In this document: positions 49,303 to 57,464 of the stretch, piece by piece
How positions within the stretch are numbered: position 1 is the stretch's first letter
Layout of the letters: the number at the start of each line of letters is the position of its first letter
NCBI RefSeq assembly: GCF_036075115.1
Contig: NZ_CP107958.1
Coordinates: 7,006,001-7,070,000, forward strand
Origin: Streptomyces sp. NBC_00377
GTDB taxonomy: Bacteria > Actinomycetota > Actinomycetes > Streptomycetales > Streptomycetaceae
DNA length: 64,000 nt
Direction: 5' to 3'
The notes under the pieces: generated by a model
Database searches by the model: none
Told to the model about the DNA's origin: nothing
What the model saw: only the letters and a program-made list of their open reading frames with translations
Made by a program: the position numbers and the translations under genes

Positions 49303-50420
49303 CGCCAGGCGGCTTCCACGCCACGGCGGGCTGCCGCGAGGTCCACGTCCTGTCCCCGCTCCGCCAGTGCCGCGCCCAGCGCCGCCAGGCACCCCTGCAC
49401 CACGCCGACGGTCGCATCGCCGCCGTAGTGGTTGACCCGGATCATCTCCTCGGCCAGCGCGCCCCCGCCCGCGGCCAGCGGCAACGCGGGGTCGCTCGCC
49501 AGCGCCCGGGCCACCAGCTCCGAGGCCACCACCCCCGGCGGCGTCCGCAGCGTCGTGGCGACGGGCGCCGCCTCCGCCGCGTCGCGCACGTACGGCTCCA
49601 GACCGCCGCCCAGCGCCACCGCGCCCGCCCGGGTCGCGGCGGCCGCGGACGCGTGGCGGGCCATCACCGTCTCCAGCCCCTGCGCCTCGATCCGCTCGAC
49701 GCACGCCTCCAGCGCCAGCATCTCCAGCTGCGCCGGGGCGTGCAGCAGCGCCTTGCGACCGCCGTCCACCCACCGCTGCTTCCAGTCCAGCAGGGACAGG
49801 TACGAGCGGCGCGGAGCCCCCGGGTTCGCGGCCATCAGCGCCCACGCCCGCTCACTCACCGACACCGCCGAGACGCCCGCCGGGCCGCCCATCGCCTTCT
49901 GTGCGCCGATCACGCACAGGTCCACGCCCCACGCGTCCGGCAGCACCGGCTCCGCACCGATCGAGGCCACCGCGTCCAGGTAGAACAGCGCGCCGTGCTC
50001 CCGCACCACGTGGCCGATCTCCGCGACCGGGTTGGTGTTGCCGGTCGCCGCCTCCGCGTGCACCAGCGACACGAAGTCGATCTGCGGGTGCTCGGCGAAC
50101 GCGTCCCGGACCTGCGCGGCCGTCACCGCCGTGTGGAAGGGCACCGCGAGGTCGATCACCGTGGCGCCGCAGTCGCGCAGCCAGTCGCCGAAGGTCTGCC
50201 CGTACGGGCCGGTGATCACGTTCAGCGCGGTCGTACCGGGTCCGGCCGTACCGCGGATCGCGCCCTCCAGCGGCAGCAGCGCCTCGCCCTGCATGATCAC
50301 GACGTCCTGCCGGGTGTCCAGCAGCCGGGCCACCCGGTCCTCGATCGAGGCGAAACGCGCGGCGCTCAGCGGTGCGAGGTCCAGGAACGGGTGTGTCACG
50401 GCGGTGCTCTCTTCACTCAC
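49299..50420 (-). CDS. Class V aminotransferase, alanine/serine-glyoxylate aminotransferase-like
   Basis: The 373-residue PLP enzyme has VIMQGEALLPLEGAIRG at the N-terminus, SLVHAEAATGNTNPVAEIG, FYLDAVASIGAEP and the PLP lysine in DLCVIGAQKAMGGPAGVSAV (about residue 194). This fits the archaeal/bacterial alanine-glyoxylate and aspartate aminotransferase-like class V group. GTG 50420 is used, without a clear ribosome site; GTG 50393-50402 is a possible later start. Its TAG stop lies in the CTAG of the hairpin element. The substrate is unproven. Confidence 0.83.
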   Translation of the reverse strand: MSEESTAVTHPFLDLAPLSAARFASIEDRVARLLDTRQDVVIMQGEALLPLEGAIRGTAGPGTTALNVITGPYGQTFGDWLRDCGATVIDLAVPFHTAVTAAQVRDAFAEHPQIDFVSLVHAEAATGNTNPVAEIGHVVREHGALFYLDAVASIGAEPVLPDAWGVDLCVIGAQKAMGGPAGVSAVSVSERAWALMAANPGAPRRSYLSLLDWKQRWVDGGRKALLHAPAQLEMLALEACVERIEAQGLETVMARHASAAAATRAGAVALGGGLEPYVRDAAEAAPVATTLRTPPGVVASELVARALASDPALPLAAGGGALAEEMIRVNHYGGDATVGVVQGCLAALGAALAERGQDVDLAAARRGVEAAWR

Positions 50421-50541
50421 GGGGTAGAGGTGACGAGACTAACCGGCACGCACCCCACCCTCCCCGCCCTCCCCACTGACCACCACCTCGCCCCCTCACC
50501 GGTGACTTCCCAGGCCGAACGACCTCGTAGCCATCGGTTTG

Positions 50542-50571
50542 GTTTGAGAGCCTCAAACTTCTCCTTATAAT
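50542..50571 (+). promoter_or_regulatory. Promoter with palindromic operator for the amino-acid ABC operon
   Basis: GTTTGAGAGCCTCAAAC (50542-50558) is a perfect 7-bp-arm palindrome. It overlaps a -35-like TTGAGA (50544-50549), and 16 nt later lies TATAAT (50566-50571), a perfect -10. The GTG start follows at 50606 with AGGAAGG. A repressor at the palindrome would block the -35 directly. Confidence 0.7.
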
Positions 50572-50605
50572 CGGAACCCATAGTTCTCTTACAGGAAGGC
50601 CCGCC

Positions 50606-51469
50606 GTGAACACCCACCCCGGCCGCCGGACCCGCGTCCTGGCCGCCACCACCGTGACGGCCGGGCTGCTGCTCGTGGCCGCCTGCACCTCCACCGATGA
50701 CGGCGGCAGCGGGTCCAAGACCGCCGCCGGCGGGGTCGAGCTCGCCAAGGCGGGCCAGCTCACCACCTGCACCCACCTGCCCTACCCGCCGTTCCAGTCG
50801 GAGATCGACGGCAAGGTGCAGGGCTTCGACGTGTCCCTGATCGACCTCGTCGCCAAGAACCTGGGGGTCGAGCAGGAGATCCTCGACACCCCCTTCGAGA
50901 ATTTCAAGACCGGCGCCTTCCTCAACTCCGGCACATGCGACCTGGCCGCCGCCGGCATGACCATCACCGACGAGCGCAAGAAGAACGTCGACTTCTCCGA
51001 CCCCTACTTCGACGCCACCCAGGCGGTCCTGGTCGACAAGGGCGCGGGCGTCACCTCGCTCGCCGACGTGAAGGCCAAGGGTGTCAAGCTGGGCGCCCAG
51101 GCCCAGACCACCGGCGAGGACTACGCCAAGAAGCAGGGCTTCGACCCGGTCTCCTTCGAGTCCTCCGACGCCGTGCTCAACGGCCTGCGCACCGGCCAGG
51201 TCAAGGCCGTGATCATCGACTACCCGGTCGTCCAGGGCTGGCTGAAGACCAAGGCGAACGCCGACGCCTTCAAGGTCGTCGACAACCTCAACACCGGTGA
51301 GCAGTACGGCTTCACGGTGAAGAAGGGCAACACGAAGCTGGTCGCCGCGATCAACAAGGCACTGGCGGACGCGAAGGCCGACGGCACCTACAAGAAGCTG
51401 TACGAGAAGTGGATCGGCCCCTACGACGAGTCGGCCGCGTCCCCGTCGGCCGCCGCCTCGGCCTCCTGA
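50606..51469 (+). CDS. Polar amino-acid ABC transporter binding lipoprotein
   Basis: The 287-residue lipoprotein has lipobox VAAC (Cys near residue 27), then an SBP_bac_3 fold: LTTCTHLPYPPFQSE, GFDVSLIDLVAKNLG, DLAAAGMTITDERKKNVDFSDPY and GLRTGQVKAVIIDYPVV. Such proteins bind glutamate, glutamine, arginine or cystine-type ligands. The ligand is not readable. It opens an operon with permease and ATPase genes. The C-terminal Ser/Ala tail after residue 275 is unusual but harmless-looking. Confidence 0.9.
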   Translation: MNTHPGRRTRVLAATTVTAGLLLVAACTSTDDGGSGSKTAAGGVELAKAGQLTTCTHLPYPPFQSEIDGKVQGFDVSLIDLVAKNLGVEQEILDTPFENFKTGAFLNSGTCDLAAAGMTITDERKKNVDFSDPYFDATQAVLVDKGAGVTSLADVKAKGVKLGAQAQTTGEDYAKKQGFDPVSFESSDAVLNGLRTGQVKAVIIDYPVVQGWLKTKANADAFKVVDNLNTGEQYGFTVKKGNTKLVAAINKALADAKADGTYKKLYEKWIGPYDESAASPSAAASAS

Positions 51470-51473
51470 CCCC

Positions 51474-52307
51474 ATGGCCGGTACCGACGTACGACTCCAG
51501 CCGAGGAAAAAGGGCCTGACCCGACGTCAGAAGCGCCGCCTCTCACGCGGCGCGCAGTACGTCGTCTTCGTCGCCGCCGTGATCGTCTTCGCGGTCACGG
51601 CGGACTGGGGCCGGCTGAAGAACCAGTTCGCGCAGTGGGACATCGCCCGGCAGATGTTCCCCGACGTCATCACACTGGCGCTGAAGAACACCGTGCTGTA
51701 CACGGCGTCCGGCTTCGTCCTCGGTCTGGTGCTCGGGCTGGTCATCGCGCTGATGCGGCTGTCCTCCGTGGGCCCCTACCGCTGGCTGGCCGGCGTCTAC
51801 ATCGAGATCTTCCGCGGTCTGCCCGCCCTGCTGATCTTCGTCTTCATCGGCGTGGCCGTGCCGCTGGCCTTCCCCGGCACCGAGATCGTCGGTGGCACCT
51901 ACGGCAAGGCGGCCCTCGGGCTCGGCCTCATCGGGGCCGCCTACATGGCGGAGACGTTCCGCGCCGGCATCCAGGCCGTGCCCAAGGGGCAACTGGAGGC
52001 GGCCCGGTCGCTGGGCTTCACGCCCGCGCGCGCGATGGTCTCGGTCATCATTCCGCAGGCGTTCCGGATCATCCTCCCGCCGCTCACCAACGAGCTGATC
52101 ATGCTCTTCAAGGACTCCTCCCTGGTCCTGCTGCTCGGAGTGACGCTGGAGGAGCGCGAACTGTCCAAGTACGGCCGTGACCTGGCCAGCACCACCGCCA
52201 ACTCCACGCCGATCCTGGTCGCCGGCCTGTGCTACCTGCTGGTGACCATCCCGCTCGGCTTCGTCGTGCGGCGCATGGAGGCGAAGGCCCAGGAGGCCGT
52301 GAAATGA
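51474..52307 (+). CDS. Amino-acid ABC transporter permease (HisM/GlnP type)
   Basis: The 277-residue membrane protein has about five or six membrane segments (QYVVFVAAVIVFAVTADW, ASGFVLGLVLGLVIALM and others) and the HEQ-type EAA loop in GQLEAARSLGFTPARAMVSVIIPQA. A basic N-terminus (RKKGLTRRQKRRL) faces the cytoplasm. It begins 4 bp after the binding-protein stop and overlaps the ATPase gene by 4 bp. It probably forms a homodimer, as only one permease gene is present. Confidence 0.91.
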   Translation: MAGTDVRLQPRKKGLTRRQKRRLSRGAQYVVFVAAVIVFAVTADWGRLKNQFAQWDIARQMFPDVITLALKNTVLYTASGFVLGLVLGLVIALMRLSSVGPYRWLAGVYIEIFRGLPALLIFVFIGVAVPLAFPGTEIVGGTYGKAALGLGLIGAAYMAETFRAGIQAVPKGQLEAARSLGFTPARAMVSVIIPQAFRIILPPLTNELIMLFKDSSLVLLLGVTLEERELSKYGRDLASTTANSTPILVAGLCYLLVTIPLGFVVRRMEAKAQEAVK

Positions 52308-53119
52308 GCCGACCGGAGATCGAAGTCCGCGACCTGCACAAGTCGTTCGGCACCAACGAGGTGCTGCGCGGCATCGACCTGGAGATCGGCCAGGGGGAGG
52401 TCGTCTGCGTGATCGGCCCGTCCGGATCCGGTAAGTCGACGCTGCTGCGCTGTGTGAACCTGCTGGAGGAGCCGACCAAGGGCCGGGTTCTCGTCGGCGG
52501 CACCGAACTCACCGACCCCGACGTCGACATCGACGCCGTACGCCGCCGTATCGGCATGGTCTTCCAGCAGTTCAACCTGTTCCCGCACCTGACCGTGACC
52601 GAGAACCTCACGCTGCCGCAGCGCCGGGTGCTCGGGCGCGGCAAGGCGGAGGCGGCGAAGGTGGCAGCCGAGAACCTGGAGCGGGTGGGACTGTCGGAGA
52701 AGGCGGGAGCCTACCCCTCCTCCCTCTCCGGCGGGCAGCAGCAGCGCGTCGCGATCGCCCGCGCGCTGGCCATGGGCCCCGAGGTGATGCTGTTCGACGA
52801 GCCCACGTCGGCGCTCGACCCGGAGCTGGTCGGTGATGTGCTCGCGGTCATGCGCATGCTCGCCGACGAGGGCATGACGATGATGGTCGTCACCCATGAG
52901 ATGACCTTCGCCCGCGAGGTCGCCGACCGGGTCGTCTTCATGGACGGTGGGGTGATCGTGGAGGACGGCGCCCCCGACGAGGTCATCGGCAACCCCCGTC
53001 ACGAGCGCACCCGCCATTTCCTCTCCCGGCTGCTGGACCCGGCGATGGCCCGGCTGGCCGAAGCGGGGGAGGACTCCCCGGGCCAGGTGGGCGACCACAA
53101 GGGCGAGCCGGAGCAGTAG
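52304..53119 (+). CDS. Amino-acid ABC transporter ATPase (GlnQ type)
   Basis: The 271-residue ATPase has Walker A GPSGSGKST (about residues 39-47), Q-loop VFQQFNLFPHLTV, signature SLSGGQQQRVAIARAL, Walker B VMLFDEPTSALD and the H-loop VTHEMTFAREV. These are GlnQ/HisP features. The ATG overlaps the permease stop by 4 bp. The C-terminal tail after residue 250 is charged and variable. The 169-bp element copy 2 starts at the base after the stop codon. Confidence 0.93.
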   Translation: MSRPEIEVRDLHKSFGTNEVLRGIDLEIGQGEVVCVIGPSGSGKSTLLRCVNLLEEPTKGRVLVGGTELTDPDVDIDAVRRRIGMVFQQFNLFPHLTVTENLTLPQRRVLGRGKAEAAKVAAENLERVGLSEKAGAYPSSLSGGQQQRVAIARALAMGPEVMLFDEPTSALDPELVGDVLAVMRMLADEGMTMMVVTHEMTFAREVADRVVFMDGGVIVEDGAPDEVIGNPRHERTRHFLSRLLDPAMARLAEAGEDSPGQVGDHKGEPEQ

Positions 53120-53288
53120 CTAGTGCCGCGGCGGGCAACGTTTGCCCGTCAAGGAGCGGCGTCCGGTGCGTGCTCTCGGCGTGCCGGCCGGAAGTCCTCG
53201 TACTGGACGTACCTGGGCTTTCGGCCGGTGCGGCGAGAGTGCGTGCCGGGCGTCGCGACGGGGCGAACGTTGCCTGTCGCGGCACTAG
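53120..53288. mobile_element. MITE-like 169-bp element, copy 2
   Basis: Same 169-bp sequence as 42807-42975 with the same CTAG ends. It lies between the ATPase stop (53119) and the amidohydrolase start (53299), and its right-end TAGGG may form part of the amidohydrolase ribosome site. Removing the element and one TA would leave the ATPase and amidohydrolase genes about 13 bp apart, so it likely split a former operon. Confidence 0.87.
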
Positions 53289-53298
53289 GGTGCACCGC

Positions 53299-54390
53299 AT
53301 GAGCGATCGCGCGGTGCTGCACGTGAAGGGCCGGATCCTGACGGGATCCGACGAAGTCCGCGACGCGTTGTGGGTCGTCGACGGTCGGATCTCCTACGAC
53401 CGTCCCGTCGGCGCCCACGACGTCCGGACCGTCGAGGGCTGGGCCCTGCCCGGCCTGGTCGACGCCCACTGCCATGTGGGACTGGGCGCGCACGGCCCCG
53501 TCGACCGGGACGTCGCCGAGAAGCAGGCGCTGACCGACCGCGAGGCGGGCGCCCTGCTGATCCGTGACGCCGGCTCGCCCTCGGACACCCGCTGGGTCGA
53601 CGACCGCGAGGACCTGCCGAAGATCATCCGGGCCGGCCGGCACATCGCCCGCACCCGCCGCTACCTCCGCGGTTTCGCGCACGAGATCGAGCCCGACGAC
53701 CTGGTCGCGTACGTCGCGCAGGAGGCCCGGCGCGGCGACGGCTGGGTCAAGCTGGTCGGCGACTGGATCGACCGCGAGGTGGGCGACCTGGCCCCCAGCT
53801 GGCCGCGGGAGGCCGCCGAGGCGGCCATCGCGCAGGCCCACAGCCTGGGCGCGCGGGTCACTGCGCACTGCTTCGGCGAGAACTCGCTGCGCGACCTGGT
53901 CGAGTCGGGCATCGACTGCGTCGAGCACGCGACGGGCCTCACGGACGACCTGATCCCGCTGTTCGCGCAACGCGGTGTCGCGATCGTGCCGACCCTCGTC
54001 AACATCGCCACGTTCCCGCAGCTCGCGGCGGGCGGCGAGGCCAAGTTCCCGCGCTGGGCGGCCCATATGCGCCGCCTCCACGAACGCCGTTACGACACCG
54101 TCCGCTCCGCCCACGACGCCGGCATCCCGGTCTTCGTCGGCACGGACGCCGGCGGCACACTGCCGCACGGTCTGGTCGCCGCCGAGGTCGCGGAACTGGT
54201 GACGGCGGGCATCCCCGCGGTGGAGGCGCTCTCGGCCACCACCTGGGGCGCACGCGCGTGGCTCGGGCGCCCCGGTCTGGACGAGGGCGCCCCGGCGGAC
54301 CTGGTGGTCTACGAGACGGACCCGCGCGCCGACGTGCGGGTGCTGGCGGCCCCGCGCCGGGTGGTGCTGAACGGCACGGTGGTGAGCTGA
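53299..54390 (+). CDS. Amidohydrolase (imidazolonepropionase/prolidase-like)
   Basis: The 363-residue protein is a composite-domain amidohydrolase: DAHCHVG gives the first metal histidines, WVKLVGDW has the lysine position, RVTAHCFGEN and CVEHATGL give further histidines and GTDAGGTLPHGL the catalytic aspartate. It resembles the AmiH/dipeptidase-like group of cytoplasmic amidohydrolases. The ATG at 53299 follows AGGG contributed by the 169-bp element. Its original partner may have been the amino-acid ABC operon just upstream. The substrate could be a cyclic amide or N-acyl amino acid. Confidence 0.86.
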   Translation: MSDRAVLHVKGRILTGSDEVRDALWVVDGRISYDRPVGAHDVRTVEGWALPGLVDAHCHVGLGAHGPVDRDVAEKQALTDREAGALLIRDAGSPSDTRWVDDREDLPKIIRAGRHIARTRRYLRGFAHEIEPDDLVAYVAQEARRGDGWVKLVGDWIDREVGDLAPSWPREAAEAAIAQAHSLGARVTAHCFGENSLRDLVESGIDCVEHATGLTDDLIPLFAQRGVAIVPTLVNIATFPQLAAGGEAKFPRWAAHMRRLHERRYDTVRSAHDAGIPVFVGTDAGGTLPHGLVAAEVAELVTAGIPAVEALSATTWGARAWLGRPGLDEGAPADLVVYETDPRADVRVLAAPRRVVLNGTVVS

Positions 54391-54540
54391 GAGCGGTGCG
54401 CCGCGGGCGGCCACAGGGAACGTACGTGCCGATGGATTCGAAAGCATGCACGGAAAGCCCGCGCTGGAGTGAACCACCCCCGGCGCGCTGGCCGTTCACC
54501 CCTTGTACGTAACTCTTGCGGGCGGGTCCGGGCACCTCCG

Positions 54541-54640
54541 CTGCCGTTGCCGCTGCCACCGCCGTTGCAGCTGCCCCTGCCCCTGCCCCTGCCCCCGCCC
54601 CTGCCCCTGCCCCCGCCCCTGCCCCTGCCGCTGGCGGAGC
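54541..54640. repeat. CTGCCC hexanucleotide tandem repeat region
   Basis: From 54571 to about 54633 the sequence is a run of CTGCCC/CCGCCC hexamers, preceded by degenerate CTGCCG/CCGTTG units from 54541. The 440-bp region 54391-54830 around it is low-complexity. It contains two copies of a CGTGCCCGTCGG-like segment near 54721 and 54775 but no supportable gene. It is the downstream end of the cobalamin run, so no riboswitch is expected here. Confidence 0.75.
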
Positions 54641-54830
54641 CCTGCCGGGGGCCTGCGCGGTTCCCGCCCGTGTTCGGACTGCGCCTTGGCCCGGGACCGT
54701 GTCCGGGCCCTGCGCGGGCTCGTGCCCGTCGGTGTCCGGACCGCGCACTGCTCAGGGCCCCTGTCCGGTTCCGTGCCCGTCGGCGCCCGGGTCCAGCCCG
54801 GCCGAGGCATCCCCCGTCAGCTGCCCGTCC

Positions 54831-55949
54831 TCACCCCCGGGTCAGGGCCAGAGCCTGGTCCAGTGCCTGGAGGAAACGGTTCACCGTCGCCCGGTCCCGG
54901 ACCGCAAGCCGCAGCCACTCCTCGTCGAGACCCGGAAAGGTGTCCCCGCGCCGGACCGCGAACCCCAGCGTGCGCAGCCGTCGGCGGACGGCGTCGGCCC
55001 GGGGCAGCCGTACGAGGACGAAGGGGCCCTCGGCGGGTTCGGCCACCCGCACCCCGTCGACGCCGAACTCCTCGAGCCCGGCCACGAGATGCGCCCGGTC
55101 CGCGGCGACCCGGTGGGCGGCGTGGGCGGCCTCCGCCAGCGCCTGGGGGCCCATGCACGCCTCCGCCGCCACCAGTGCCGGCGTGGACACCGGCCACAGC
55201 GGTTGCGCCCGTTCCAGGTCGGCGATCGTCTCCGGGGCGGCGAGGACGTAGCCGATCCGCAGTCCCGCCAGCCCCCAGGTCTTGGTCAGACTGCGCAGCA
55301 CGACCAGACCGGGCACGTCCGTGCACCCGGCGAGGGCCTCCCGCTCGCCCGGCACCGCGTCCATGAACGCCTCGTCGACCACCAGCGTCCGCCCGGGCCG
55401 GGCCAGCCGCCGGATCGTGTCCGCCGGGTGCAGCACCGACGTGGGGTTCGTCGGATTGCCGATCACCACCAGGTCGGCCTGTTCGGGTACGGCCGCCGGA
55501 TCCAGCCGGAACCCGTCCTCCTCGCGCAGTACCACCCGGTCCACGCTGTGCCCGGCGTCCCGCAGCGCCGCCTCCGGCTCCGTGAACTGAGGGTGCACGA
55601 CGACGGGCCGCCGGACCTTCGGGGCGCGCGCCAGCAGCACGAACGCCTCGGCCGCGCCCGCCGTCAGCAGCACCCGCTCGACGGGAAGTCCGTGGCGCGC
55701 CGCGACCGCCGCCCGGGCGGCCCGCCCGTCCGGGTAGGCCGCGAGGCCGCCCAGGGACGCGGCTATGCGCTCCCGCAGCCAGCGCGGGGGCGTGTCCGCG
55801 CGGACGTTCACCGCGAGGTCGACGAGCGCCGAGCCGTCGTCGCGCACCTCGGCGTCCCCGTGGTGACGCAGGTCGTGGCCGCCCGCGCCCCCCTGGGCGG
55901 CATCCTGCCGACCGCCGGGGTGCCCCTCGGCGTCCCCTTCAGTGCGCAT
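54831..55949 (-). CDS. cobC: CobC/CobD-type PLP protein of cobalamin synthesis (threonine-phosphate decarboxylase-like)
   Basis: The 372-residue PLP enzyme resembles the Rv2231c-type CobC group and threonine-phosphate decarboxylase, which supplies the aminopropanol arm. Motifs are LAVNVRADTPPRWLRERI, LLTAGAAEAFVLLA, VIGNPTNPTSV, LVVDEAFMD and the PLP lysine in LRSLTKTWGLAGLRIGYV. The His-rich N-terminus before residue 38 is variable. Its start overlaps the cbiX stop by 11 bp. It is the last gene of the minus-strand run. Confidence 0.86.
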   Translation of the reverse strand: MRTEGDAEGHPGGRQDAAQGGAGGHDLRHHGDAEVRDDGSALVDLAVNVRADTPPRWLRERIAASLGGLAAYPDGRAARAAVAARHGLPVERVLLTAGAAEAFVLLARAPKVRRPVVVHPQFTEPEAALRDAGHSVDRVVLREEDGFRLDPAAVPEQADLVVIGNPTNPTSVLHPADTIRRLARPGRTLVVDEAFMDAVPGEREALAGCTDVPGLVVLRSLTKTWGLAGLRIGYVLAAPETIADLERAQPLWPVSTPALVAAEACMGPQALAEAAHAAHRVAADRAHLVAGLEEFGVDGVRVAEPAEGPFVLVRLPRADAVRRRLRTLGFAVRRGDTFPGLDEEWLRLAVRDRATVNRFLQALDQALALTRG

Positions 55950-56865
55950 GGGAGTGCGCGTGTCCGTGATGGTGGTGGCCGTCGTGGTGGCCCTCGTCGT
56001 CCGGGTGGAAGTGCGGCTGCTGCGGCTGTCCCACCTTGTCCTCGAAGCCCGGCAGCGCGATCCGGTACACGCACGAGTCGCAGTTCATCCGCAGGTCGCC
56101 CTTGACGGCCTCCTCGTACCGCTCCATCACCAGGTCCAGCAGCTCCGGTTCGGGACCGATGACGTCCGCCGACCGCACCTCGACCTCGGGATGCGCGGCC
56201 GCCCAGTCCTCGGTCTGGTGCCGCACCCGGTCCGGCAGGATCCCGGTGAACAGGAAGTAGGGCAGGACGACGATCCGCCGCGCCCCGAGCTTCACGCAGC
56301 GGTCGAGCCCGCTCGGCACGTCCGGCGCGGCCAGCGACACGAACGCTGTCTCCACGCCCGCGTACCCGCGTCCCTCCCACAGCAGCCGCGCCGCCTTGTG
56401 CACCTCGGCGTTGGCGTCCGGGTCCGTCGAGCCGCGCCCGACCAGCAGCACGGTGACGTCGGCCAGGTCCTCGGAAGTGCGGCTCCCGGCGCCCAGCGCC
56501 TCGTCCAGCCGCCGCTCCAGCACGTTCAGCAGCGCCGGGTGCGGCCCCAGCGGGCGCCCGTAGGTGTAGGAGATGCCGGGGTGCCGCTCCTTCTCGCGGG
56601 ACAGTGCCGCCGGGATGTCGCCCTTGGCGTGCCCGGCGGACACCAGCATCAGCGGAACGGCGGCGAACCGCCGTACGCCACGCTCCACCAACTCCGTCAC
56701 CGCGTCGCCGAGCGGCGGCGGGGACAGCTCGATGAAGCCGCCCGCGACGGGCAGTTCGGGGTGGCGGCGGCCCAGCTCCCGTACGAAGTCACGGAACGCC
56801 TCGGCTCCGGCCTCGTCCCGGGTGCCGTGGCCGGCGATGAGCAGGGCGGGCGGCGGGGTGGTCAC
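55939..56865 (-). CDS. cbiX: Sirohydrochlorin chelatase (CbiX type)
   Basis: The 308-residue protein has two CbiX repeats: LIAGHGTRDEAGAEAF with the metal His and VPLMLVSAGHAKGDIP in the first, and LLVGRGSTDPDANAEV and VVLPYFLFTGILPDRV in the second. It ends with a CxxC-like NCDSCVYR and a His-rich tail of about 20 residues (HHDGHHHHGHAHSHAH). The family inserts Co2+ (or Fe2+) into sirohydrochlorin; the tail may store metal. It fits an operon of otherwise aerobic-type cob genes. ATG 56865 overlaps the cobH stop by 4 bp. Confidence 0.9.
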   Translation of the reverse strand: MTTPPPALLIAGHGTRDEAGAEAFRDFVRELGRRHPELPVAGGFIELSPPPLGDAVTELVERGVRRFAAVPLMLVSAGHAKGDIPAALSREKERHPGISYTYGRPLGPHPALLNVLERRLDEALGAGSRTSEDLADVTVLLVGRGSTDPDANAEVHKAARLLWEGRGYAGVETAFVSLAAPDVPSGLDRCVKLGARRIVVLPYFLFTGILPDRVRHQTEDWAAAHPEVEVRSADVIGPEPELLDLVMERYEEAVKGDLRMNCDSCVYRIALPGFEDKVGQPQQPHFHPDDEGHHDGHHHHGHAHSHAH

Positions 56866-57464
56866 TGTTTCTCCTCGGAGGACGAAGCGGGGGACGAAAG
56901 GGCGGTGTACAGGAGGGCGTTGAGGGCGGCGGCGGCGACCGCCGAGCCGCCCTTCTCGGACACGTTGCTCACGGCGGGCAGCCCGCTCTCGCGGAGCGCG
57001 GCCTTCGACTCGGCCGCCCCGACGAAGCCGACGGGCAGGCCGATGACCAGCGCGGGGGAGGCGTCCAGCGTCAGCAGCTCCTCCAGGGCGGTCGGCGCGC
57101 AGCCGATCACCCAGAGGGCGCCGGGCCCGACCTCCTCGTAGGCCAGCCGGATCGCGTGGGCGGACCGGGTCAGCCCGGGTCCGGCCGTGGCGTCCTTCAG
57201 ACGGCAGACGGTCTCCCGCCGGGTGATTCCCGCGGCCACCATCTCCACGTCGACGACGACGGGCGCTCCGGCGTGCAACGCGCGGTGCGCCTTCGCCAAC
57301 TCGCTCTCGTCCAGCACGAGATCGCTCGCGTACTCCAGATCGGCGGCGGAGTGGATGACCCGCTCCACCACCGCCCGGCTGAGCGGCGCGAAGCGCGAGG
57401 TGTCCAGGCGGGCACGCAGCCGCCGGAAGGACTCCTGCTCGATCGGATGGACCACACGGTTCAC
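56862..57464 (-). CDS. cobH: Precorrin-8X methylmutase
   Basis: The 200-residue protein shifts the C11 methyl group to C12, giving hydrogenobyrinate. Family words are HPIEQESFRRLRARLD, ERVIHSAADLEYASDL (catalytic His), DVEMVAAGI, VIGCAPTALEELL and LVIGLPVGFVGAAESK. GTG 57464 overlaps the cbiG-cobJ stop by 4 bp. It lies in the middle of the gene run. Confidence 0.94.
   Translation of the reverse strand: MNRVVHPIEQESFRRLRARLDTSRFAPLSRAVVERVIHSAADLEYASDLVLDESELAKAHRALHAGAPVVVDVEMVAAGITRRETVCRLKDATAGPGLTRSAHAIRLAYEEVGPGALWVIGCAPTALEELLTLDASPALVIGLPVGFVGAAESKAALRESGLPAVSNVSEKGGSAVAAAALNALLYTALSSPASSSEEKQ

Noticed and set aside
54391..54830. Possible cobalamin riboswitch or small gene at the left end of the cob genes
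   Set aside because: The region is downstream of the minus-strand cob transcript and is mostly CTGCCC-type low-complexity repeat. No B12-box-like sequence was seen.
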